64,000 bases of DNA from Halocafeteria seosinensis (lineage: Eukaryota > Sar > Bigyra > Bicosoecida), in NCBI GenBank assembly GCA_001687465.1, contig LVLI01000090.1, positions 18,568-82,567 of the forward strand, read 5' to 3'. How positions within the stretch are numbered: the first letter of the stretch is position 1; each line of letters opens with the position of its first letter. The translations under genes and the position numbers were made by a program. Of this stretch, positions 22,165 to 33,100 are shown in pieces. The notes under the pieces are model-generated. The model was not told where the DNA came from. It did no database searches and was given only the letters and a program-made list of their open reading frames with translations.

Positions 22165-24085
22165 ATGAGCGAGAGCAACTCGTTGCATTGGTTGAACGCA
22201 TACGAGGACCGCGTCGCAGGACTTCATGTGCATCAGGAATGCTGTCAATTGGCCGATGTGCAGGGAGATAACGACTGGGAATTATTGCTAGCTACTCCGG
22301 ACAAAAAATTGAAACTTTTCAAAAATTCTCAAGTGCGCACCGAATTGAACGTCCTGGATGTGCCGAACGCGATATGTGCCTTCATCGTGGATCGGCAATC
22401 CTCGCTTCCCGCAGTGGCAGTCTCTTCGGGACCGTACGTGTTTGTCTACAGAAATCTTAGACCTTATTTTAAATTCAAAGTGCCGGAAGAAAAAGTCGAC
22501 CGGTCCGAAAAGGGTATCTGGGATAACGCTCGATCGAAGTCTGCCGCGGATTTGAAAACTGAATTGAAACAACTGCAGGATGATCCCGAAGTTAACTTGA
22601 CCGTGAGGTCGCGACAATTCCTGGCGTTGGAAACAAATGAAGAGCAAGAAGAATTTATGGATAGATTAGCTTCCGTGCCTCTGGTCAGTCATACGGTTGT
22701 GACCTGCCTGGGGAAACTAAAACGGAACAGTCTTGATCAATCCGAAAGCGACCACTTGGTAGTGGGAACCGAATCGGGGCAGGTGTTGGTACTTCAAAGT
22801 GGCGCGAATGCGATTGAACAACACTATAATCTTCCTTCAGTTCCTGTCGGAATTTCAGCAAGCGGCATATGGGAAACAGAGAGCCGCATAGTCGTCGGTT
22901 GCAGGAATGGACGACTATATACCATCCGGAACAAAAAGGTAAGGGCAGGGCGGCAGAATTTTACTTCGCGATCTAGTTAATGCTTGTGTATCAAATGTTT
23001 GTCTCTATACAGAAAGTGACAACAGAATTCGATACGGCATCCCCGATTGTCGGATTTTGTTTGGTTCAACAGGAGTTGTTCGTTGCCTGCAGCGATCAGT
23101 CATTCCAGTGTTATCACGTCAAGGGACGTAAGCTGTGGACCATGAGATTTGATAAGAAAATTTCGTCGGTGTTTCCACTTACGGTACGCTTCTTGTCAAA
23201 TTCGTCGACATTTATAGCATTTGGTGTTCAACCGTAACTTATGTCTTTTCAGACTGAGACAATGTCGGCATGTTTAGTAGGTTTCGAAAATGGAAACGTA
23301 AAGACACTTACATCGGAAGGAAAAGAAATGCTTCATGAAACCGGGCCTGACGAAGTTAATGATTCAGTTTCTGCTATCCGTTTTGGGCGTTTTGGGCGAG
23401 AAGATCACTGCTTAATAATATGCTTCCGTAGCGGTGCTCTCAAGGTTAAGATCATTCCCCGCCGGGTAGTATCAGGGGAATTATTGGCGAATCAGTCTAA
23501 TAAGTCGGAAGAAAGTAGCTCATTGAATATTCCGAAGAAAACACGTCTCTACGTTGAGCAAACGCAAAGAGAACAGGCCGAATTCAGGAAAATGCACCAT
23601 CTATTCCAAAAGGAACTTTGCAGGTAAACTTCGTTTTTTTGCTTCGGGAATTGGTAGACCTGCTTAATAAAATCACCGTATGCCGCAGGTTACGCTTGGA
23701 CACGGCACGGTCCTATGTTAAGCTTATATCTTCAGGGTATAGTCATGTTAGCAGTGGGAGGTCAAAGCGGATAGGACTTAATGCACGGATCCAAGGCATT
23801 GGCCCGCACTTTGTCCTATTAGTGGATGTTACTAACCAAGGAAATGAGAGTATTTCAGGCACGATCCTGACTTTTAATTTTGATGGAGGCTTGTATTCGG
23901 TTTCCCCGCCACAGTTACATCTTCCCGTGCTGGTACCACACGTCACCTCGACGTTTTCTACGCATGTGAATACAGCGCAGGAGGAATTGTCGGGGCAGAT
24001 CTTCTCAATGCTAAGTGATTCTAGTCAAGAAGGATTACCCCTAGTTTCGGCATTGGTGAAAATGCCTGCGCCCGCTGAAATATAA
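22165..24085 (+). CDS. BBS1: BBS1, copy B (BBSome subunit)
   Basis: Second BBS1 gene. Four exons: 22165-22938, 23013-23183, 23253-23623 and 23689-24085, giving 570 residues. The start MSESNSLHWLNAYEDR aligns with the animal N-terminus (SKWLDAHYD type). Landmarks are DVQGDNDWELLLAT, SGPYVFVYRNLRPYFKF, DHLVVGTESGQVLVL, VVGCRNGRLYTIR, KGRKLWTMRF and SAIRFGRFGRED, then the C-terminal ear-like beta domain. Intron positions and phases equal those of copy A, so the duplication is more recent than intron gain. Both frames are intact, and substitutions look mostly conservative, which suggests both proteins are functional. The gene is followed after only 51 bp by the convergent end of the HECT ligase gene, so the two 3' ends must be very close or overlap. 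Confidence 0.95.
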
Positions 24086-24136
24086 ATGATGAAACCTTGA
24101 AAGCGGTATTTTGCATCTACTTGTGTCATTGAATAA

Positions 24137-27100
24137 TTATGCTATATCGAATGTTCCTCGTGCCAACCCGTAAGCTACACTCTTCATCAATTTATCCCTG
24201 AGAACTTCTTCAGAACTATACATAGGCAATTTCAACTGGAAGAAACATGTATGTGCTTCAACCATGCTCTCGTTCCCACGAAACTCTTGGTTGTTATCCA
24301 GGAATGGTGTCAGTAGAAAATGCGTTCGCCGACCATCCGCTGTATACCAGTTCGATTCACCCCGGGGCAGTTTGGAGCGCCCCCATGCATAACGAATAAG
24401 CATACTGCGTTCCCGCATACTGAGAGACCCAAAGACATTCCAGAAAGCCTTGATCAAATAATGATTAGGGTTGAACGGAGAAATGTACTTCGTGTGGCGC
24501 TGCAGCATTGCCATATCTATTTCTGACGGACCACAAACCATTCTCTGCAGATCTTTCCAGCGACATAGCTGCACTGCTCGTTCAGGTATAATGTTTAGTA
24601 AGCCTTTTCTAATGGCTCTAGTTGGTTTTCGTAGCGGTCCCAGCCGTCGTTCCGCAATCATCTGACAGAAGGAGGAGGCTGTAGAAGCAGTAACGCGGGT
24701 AGAAGCACCGTTGGTGATCAGCTCTTCTGGCCGACCTCTTGAGTCTTCATCAACAAAGTATAGGTCAGGGAAACATTCAGCAAATTCGTCTTCCCACATC
24801 TTTGAATGAGATACGCTGTTGCCACGAATGACTTCGATTTGCATGCGAGTGAGAAACGCTTTCAGTCGTTTCAAAAGAGCACCCTTATCTGGATCAAGCA
24901 TCTCGATGTCGGATTCGTCCAACTGCGTTTCATCCCCGGCTATCAATTTCCACACGCAGGGAGCGAACATGAAATCTAGCCAAGCTCTAGAACGCCATGA
25001 TATACCCATTAGTACACCCACAAACTGCAGCATATACAATGCTAGCTTCGAGTTAGTTGTAGATGCTCCAGCTCCTTGTAAAAGACTGGTGTTTGGAACC
25101 CACGTATCATCGTCTGCCGCATTTCCCTGCTCCTCAGCGAGAAGAGCGGAGCGAGCTCGTTTGCACAGGTTGACGTGCGGACTGGGTAAAGTAAACAAGT
25201 CGTGGACAGCTCGAGCAATACAATCACGGTATATTCCACCCCAATCAATACCAGCCTCGTTAAGGAAGCTTACTTTGAATAGCCGATCCTTATCGTCCAG
25301 TCTGGAGCGCAGAGTTTTTGCCCGGCAATGTCTAAGTTTATTAAACAACTGCACAAACATGCATTGCGAATTATTTATATCACTTTTTCCGAGCTCTACG
25401 CTTTTCTCTGCTGCTGTATTATCCAGGCTAATATGAATCCCACTCTCTTCGTAGGTTGAAGACTGCTCTATGGCGCTCTCAATTACATCTGACTGCGTTT
25501 CCGGGAAAATAAGGTGAGAAACCTGCTTCAGTAGTGCACCTACTGACCATTCACCCACACTTCCCGAAGTATCGACAACTGTGAGGCAGCGAGCAAGAAG
25601 CTTGTTCAAAATTACGATGAGAGCCAAACGAAGACGCAGCGTCTCAACTGTCAAGCAGTTTAGAGCGGGATAAGTATGCCGCTCTTGTTCACTAAGCTCG
25701 ATTTTCCATACAGAAAGAGTTGATACACGGATTTCTTCAGTGCTTGCTTTCATTGAAGCCCATTCAACCAGTTCTTCATCTATGCGGTGGCTATGGTGTT
25801 GCAAGAGTCCGGGAACAAGCTCTTGAACATCGTCGATCGGAATGTTCCACAAAGCAGCTCGTTTCAACTCAGCAACCGGTCGCTTTAAAGACTCATCGGT
25901 GGAGGTGGAGGCTGTTAACATGCCTGTACGATAAGCCAGAGAAAGTCCGCTAATCGCCACCATTGCCTGTTGTAATTTGGCTAACGAACTGTCAGTCAAA
26001 TTAAAGGGGCTACGCCCAGGCGCAACTCTACACGAGTCCTCAGAGTTGGATACAGGCCCGCCGTCATGAGCAAGTTCGGCAGCTCTATACAGCCATGCAT
26101 CGGGGATCCGTGCACCGACAGCCAATGATTTCAAAATTTCCCGAGCAAAAACCATTGCCTTCAACGCACGTAACGCTTGTAGCTCTGGCAATTCTGGGGC
26201 GGAGCAGTCGGATTTGACAGGCGGAAACCAGTTTCCAGCAGTTCCCGATAAATCAATTACTCCCTCCTGGCACTCCTGGCCTTCTTCTTGGTTAAATGAC
26301 TCACGTAGACGGCGGAATGGAGCAGGGACAAGCGAGGTTACCGGGGTGAAAAATTGCCATTTATTTCCCAACATATAATGGGCTGCCGATGCTGTTGCAA
26401 CAAGTTCGTAGACCTGGAGCAATGCAGTGGGTAAGAAGACAAGACCAGTTGAAGGAGCCTCCTGAAGCTTCTGGTCCAGGACGGGCTTGATTTCATTTAG
26501 AATGATATGCAACGGCGGATGATCATTCTGGGAAAAGTAAGAGGGCTGCGACAAAACGCGACACAACAACGCCACAATGCGCTGCTTAAATGGCGCGGCG
26601 TGACTGCAAATGTGCTTCAGCATTACGCTGACCAAACTAGCGTTGTGTATGACCCCCTTCGACAGCGTTGTCTGCGGTAAGCACTCTGACAAGAGGAATT
26701 CCACCAACCAAGTTCCCCATTCAAGACTAGGTGATCGCAATGTTTCTCGTTCACCGCCCCATGCCATTCCATTAGCACGGTGAGCCTTCAGCCGGAACCC
26801 CCAGTGAGTATCTCCCACACCGGGTTTCCCTGGACAGTGCGTATAGAACAGCTTCCCGGTGGGCGTTCTTACGAGGAAGGGTTTAAATGAATGGGCTCTG
26901 CCCGAAAACATCGCAACACAGTGTGTTCGAGACGCGTCCAAGTAAAATGCCAGGTAAGCAGTGGGATCATTTGGATCTGTGCACGTATTCGCATCAAACG
27001 TAATCCACATAGCTGTTGCGCCCGAGATATGTATGAAAGACTTCTTATTCACAGTGGCAGGGTGGTTCGATTCAGCTATAGCAATGCCACTTTCTGATAC

Positions 27101-30100
27101 AGCACTCTGCCCGTCTTCAGAGCTCTGCACGGAAATCACTTTCATGTTGCTTTTTGCGTCATTAATTAGTACAGGTGTAAATTCAGTTGTCCTTCCATGT
27201 CCATCATGGCGTTCCCCACACGCCCTACATGCGGAAGTCCCCTTGTTTTTCAAGCCACAACGGCTGCAAAGCCACAAATTCGCCGTTGCACCTGAACTAG
27301 ATAAATTCTCTGATTTTACGAGGTTAGCAATTTGACGCCGGAGAGCTGGTATGCAATCTTTTGCAGAATGCAACATGAAGTTCGCTTTTCCTTCAGCCGC
27401 TAGGGTGCTAGAAGTAGAACTCGATTGTTGACTCAACAGTGAATAGCCCACGCTGTTTCCAGCTCCAGCAAAAACAGAGCCAATGTTTTCGGAGATTTTC
27501 TGTGTTATTACAGCCAAACGAGCCCCTTCTCCAGAAAACATTCCATCTGCCCCAGAGACAATTACTTTGGCAAAGTCAAGAAGGGACTTTGGACCACCCA
27601 AGTGGGCCGCGTCGAATGATACCGATCCTGGCCATTGAAGCAATACGTGCAAGCATGCATGACGAGCAGATTGAACAGCGTAAGATTCGTAAGCCCGACA
27701 AAGTAGTGGGATTTGGCCAAAACCAAGTGCTTGCGCTGTTTTCTTTGGATCGTTGCCGTTGGTGCTCAGTACTTTGCTTACCCAAGAATCGGTGTCCAGG
27801 GAGCTCAACTCATCTTGCTCAGTGGTAGTGCCTACAGGCTTGGACGTTGCACCTGCTGGGTTATTGCCCTTGTCCTGTGTTTCTTCAAGCCCTCGAAGAA
27901 ATTGCTCTTCATCCTCGTCTTCGTTTCCGACATTCATTCGACCCCATAGATGCAGTGCTTCCCCGCATGTCATCGAAGACACGCTCACATCCTCCCCGTA
28001 GCTGCCGACAACCAGACGTATATGGTCATAGGGAACTGCCACAGTACGATAGAACCCTGCTTCATCTACACGATACTGAATAAAAACCAACTCCTGCGAC
28101 GAATATTGCCGTTCTTCAGTTCCTAAGTAAGCAGAAAGAGAATCCCAATATCGGCGGTATGCTTCGCTGACGTGGGGAGGAGCTACTGTGCCAACTGCCA
28201 GCGCCCCCGCACCGAGGAAACGAGACGCCAATGGATACGCTACCTTCAGCACGGTGCCCCGATCTCTCTTAGCATGCGGATCGATATCGCGTCCGGCAAG
28301 CCGTCCTCGCCTCAAGCGCGCTCTGAACTCGCTGTCTGTTGCCGCAATCACAGGTGAAGCCATTATGGCAACTAATGTCCCCGGTCTTAACTTTTGCGGA
28401 CGAGCTACTGGTAAAAGTATTGCTTCAGACATGCACACTAACGGAGCATCTGAAGCCACCAGGAGTCCTGGAATACTCTCTACTATTGACTGGCCTGTTG
28501 CTACAGGTTGCTCTGTAGGCTGGCGAGACACAGTATGCCTACTCTTCGAGGGTGCTATGGAAGCATCCGAGGCAACCAGCCCATTTTGAGAAATCAAAGG
28601 TTCGTTCATATGTACCCCCTCGACCACGGCGGAAGCGTTTACCTTCTTTCGGCTCGACGAAGTTGTACTCTTCTTACTAGTGGACTCCTGGACCAACCTT
28701 AGCCTTTCCCTCTCAGCGGCAACAGAAGGATGCGACGGGGGATGTGACAATAGCCACAACGCCGCGCTGTCCTTGCTGTAACTATTCTTTTTCAAGGCAA
28801 TGTAGCAGTCCTCAATTGAACGACCGCAAGAAACTTCAATGATGTCATATGCGCTGTTCCATGTATCCAGATCTACACCTGGAGGAGGAGCACTCATAGA
28901 TTCATTGAAGGACTCGTCGGGTTCCCATCCGGACGAATCACCTTCCTCTGCGTCTGAAGGCTTCAACGACGTACCCGGTTCGGCATTGCCGTCGTCAGGT
29001 ATCGCAGCGTCGGTATCTTCCGCAGGAATATCTGCATCTTTGACGTTGTACACAGGGAGAGCATCGAGTCCTTCGGTCAAATAATCTCGATGCAAAAATA
29101 ATGCATTTGCCAAGGAGCGCGTGCCACCAACATTTATAGACAGGCTTTCTGGAACGTCGGAGCAATCTAGATCTTTTGTTGACAGTCCAGATGAACGAAT
29201 TGTCTTGGACAGACCCCAAACACTCACCGAGTTGCGGGACAAATGTGATTCAAGAGCTCTTTCCCATGTCACATGTACGATGTGGGCCAAGTTGGAAGCA
29301 TCTAAGAACCCAGGGCCCCGTGAGGGCAAGGGAAGGGGACGAAGAGCGGTCTCCATTAACGTAGGGAGAACTTTCTGGAAGATCGCCGTTTCCACATGGT
29401 GCGATTGCTGTCGAAAAATACTTGAAATAGCTGAAGTCGCCATTGCTTTCATCTTCCAGACCCAAGTCAAAGTATAAAGCGTCTGCTCGCTGCATATTTC
29501 CCGTAGCGGAGGAAAATGCCGGGTTCGAGTATGATATTGATGTTGCAGGATAGCATGTAGTGCTGTTTGCGGTAGATCAAAGGCTGCAAATTCTGAAAGC
29601 AACTCAAGAAACCCTTCCCCAATACATACATCCGGAACCGGATTTTCGTTCTGCATCGACTTAGCCTTCAGGTTTAAGGAGTAGTCAATTAAAGGAACTT
29701 CATCGAGGGCTTGAAGTTGATTTAGTGGCTGCCACACAAGCTCCCAAGAGTCCAATGAGGACTGGTGATTCAATAATACTGTAGTCTCGACAGTGGTGTT
29801 TCCCGTGCTATCCATCGTTTCGCGATCTTCCACGATTGATTTAAGCGCCTTCTCACAAGCCAAGTTTAACTCCTCATTGTGAAATGAGGGCAAAGACACT
29901 TTTGTGGACAGATTGGCCGCGTCACAATCTGCAGGAGACAGGAAGACACTCGAGAGCTGGATGATTCCTTGCTTTAGCCGCGCATATTGAGCTGCGGTGG
30001 AGGTACCTTCTGTCAGACATGTTAAGAAATTCTTCGAACCACAAGACAGTTGTGCCGAATCTTCTTCAGTGGAGCTCGCTGTTATATCACCACAAGGGAG

Positions 30101-33100
30101 CGCAACAAGCGCTAATGAAGACCCTCGCTCGTACACGACAACGACACCTACGTCCTCTTCGTCTTCATTCTCGACTCTGGCGGATGTCTCTGTTGCTTCG
30201 TTTGTCCGTTGATTTGCGTTACTTTCGTCCATCATCTCCTCCTCTCCGGATTCCGCCGGACCTTCTGGAGAGACCGGCACGCTTTGACTATCCTGACGTT
30301 GGACCACGCGTGATCCAGGGCGCAACAGCTCCGGGAGACCCCCAACTGCCCACAGTGCAGACGCGGCACTCCCCAGAACTGACGACATCTGCTCTGATGC
30401 CTCCAGACTCTCATTTAGATGCCTCTTACCGGACTCTAAAAGTCTTCTCAAGACGTTCATTATGTTTCTTCCCCAAGAGGACACACGAGCTTGACAACCA
30501 CCAACTGACAGTCCGCCGTCTTTATTTTGGACTGTTACATTGACTGATCGCAGACGGAGCAAGGTCCTTAAAACACCGACAACCAGAGAACAGACAGACG
30601 AAAGTTGGTGTCCAAAACCAAATCCTCCTTCATGAAGATCAGTTGCCAAGGAACATTGGTCCGAGTTTATAGGGAAGAAGCATCGCTTCCTTCCCATAAG
30701 GGACAGAAGCAGAAGAGGCACACTTTCAGAAGTTTTATCGGTCGCTCTAATTCGATCAATGCCGTCGTTTTGCAACCAACGCTTGACAGAAGATCCCGAA
30801 CTATCGTCTGTTATAGACTGCAACGCTGAGCCGGCCTGGACGGGGGTCACTGAAGGCAGCACGAGATGTAGTAGGGGTAAGACTGCTTTCTGCTGTGGTA
30901 ATCCACCATACACAAGCAGCGCGAACAGAATAGCTAAGCCTTGGGGCGACCAAATTGGTTTCAACGTGGGGAAGTCGTCATTGTTAGTGTATCTCTCAGG
31001 TTGGTCTAGAAGTGAACGTATAAAATACAGCATCTTCCCACTCAAACGGGTTAAAACCGCTCCGTCAGTGGTACTGGTCAGCCAAGCAACATGTTTGGCG
31101 TCTCCTACAGAGCTAACCAATCCGCCCTCATGAAGTCGATCTATTAGAGCATCGCGTTCCCCTGAAGCAGCCAAAAAACACAAGCAATTCCATTCGCCGA
31201 AAGCTGTATCTGTGTCTAAGAGCGAAAGCAGTCGGTCTCCCTGGATTTTCAATGCCGCAGCGAGCATCAGATGAAGGGGGTCATACAGAAACGAACATAA
31301 CTGCCGTTTAGCAAAGCATTCGCCCAAATGGTGAATAGACAGAAGGCCATACAATCCAAATAATTGCTTCGAAAATAGAGAAATGTCATCCGTCTCAAAT
31401 ATACCGGAGCACTGTGTAATAACCTGAGCAGATGCATTGATTTCACTGCTGTCGACACCAATGGAATTTACCGTTAAGTCCCTGTACGGGCTTCTGGAGT
31501 GGGATCGGAGAAAGCCAACAGAGGGTACACTCACGATGCTTCGATTCGTGTTCTGCATCAAGGAAAGCTCCGCACTGCTGGCCTCAAACATTCTCTGAGC
31601 CTCAGTTCGCGATAAGACACCGCATTGAGCTATCATATGTAAATAACAAAGGAGAATAGTCTCTGAATCGATATAGTTACCTAGGTAAGCTACTCCGCCG
31701 GGAGATCTTAAGGAAGGGTGAAAATCATCGGGAATTTTTGATGGACTCATGCATTGTTTCGCAGCCTTTCGTAAGGACGATTGCAGAATATTTGGAACTT
31801 TCGCGTTCCTTTCTTTGATACCACTCCAAATGTATGCCAGAGCTTGCTCCCGTGATACCATTCCTCGGGATAAACAGAGCCACAGCTGGTTTTCAGTAAC
31901 AGGCTTCCAGGTCACCGCGGTCGTCTTCATACTCTTTGTCGCAGTACATGATGATGCTAGCCAAGCTTCATAACAACTTTGCAGAAGCGCCCGTAAATTG
32001 TCACACGCTGAGTCTGCGATATCGCCGTCCTTATTCCGTACTACCCGCCAATCCAACGTACTCATTAACACGACAGGTTGTAGAGACAACAAACGCCCTC
32101 TCCTGGAAGAAGTCTGGAGTGATACGAACGTGTCCTTCAGCTCTTTGTACAATCCATCAACGTAAGAATGCAGCTCCGTCTTTAGACTTCGCGAACTACA
32201 GTCCAATTCGCTAAACGGGTGGTGTTCCATGGCAACGAGTCGGGATGCCTTGGACGGTAATCGTAGCTCTACAGAGGCATTGCTTTCCTCTGACGTTTGC
32301 CCACCGCTAGGTTCATCCGCATCGTCTACAGCATTGCCTTCGTCGTCCTCAAAACTACTTTCAATTTGCTGTCTCAAGCGAATCGGGTCAAACTCGTGGT
32401 CCGAACTTTGAGACCCAGTCTCGTGGTCCCCTTTCCTTCCGAAGCTGTGAGAGGGAGTCGAAGGTCCGGAAGGCTGGGAGATAGCCATGCGCCTATCCAG
32501 AAGCTGCGCAACGCAGTGCTCTGTTTGCCCGATAACTCTTACTAACGGTAGCAAACGAGAGATTTCTTCGTGTTCAGTCATTCCTCGGAATGAGGATCGG
32601 AAAGGAAGCAAAATATCTCTCAGAACAACAGGTGGTACATCCTGACTGCAAAGCTGCTCCATGGATCGTATAGCCACCGTCCGCTGTTGTGCCCGAGTAT
32701 CTTGTGCAAATAAAATTGGACCCGCTATTTCGACGGGAAATGCCCATCCCTCTTTCGAATATATCTCTATGGCTTTGCATCGACGTTGTATGGGAGTGTA
32801 CACAAAGTCTTCGCCATATAAGCCTTGCGAGGAAGAAGCTACAGCGGTGGCAATTCGCTCGTACATCCATTCTCGCGGATGTAATGCACGAAATGGGTGA
32901 GGGCGCAGAGTGTGTAAGGATCTTGCGTGTCGAGACATCGACTTCAACTCAACTACTGACGGAGTTTTTGTCGCTGGCTTCAAAAATACATGACAGTGAT
33001 CGAGTTCGGTATGAGCACTTTCCATGTCATGGAACCAGTCAGTGCAAGCAGTTTTGCTGCCACATAGAAACGCCAGTCGCTGTAATAGCTTTTTATAGAA

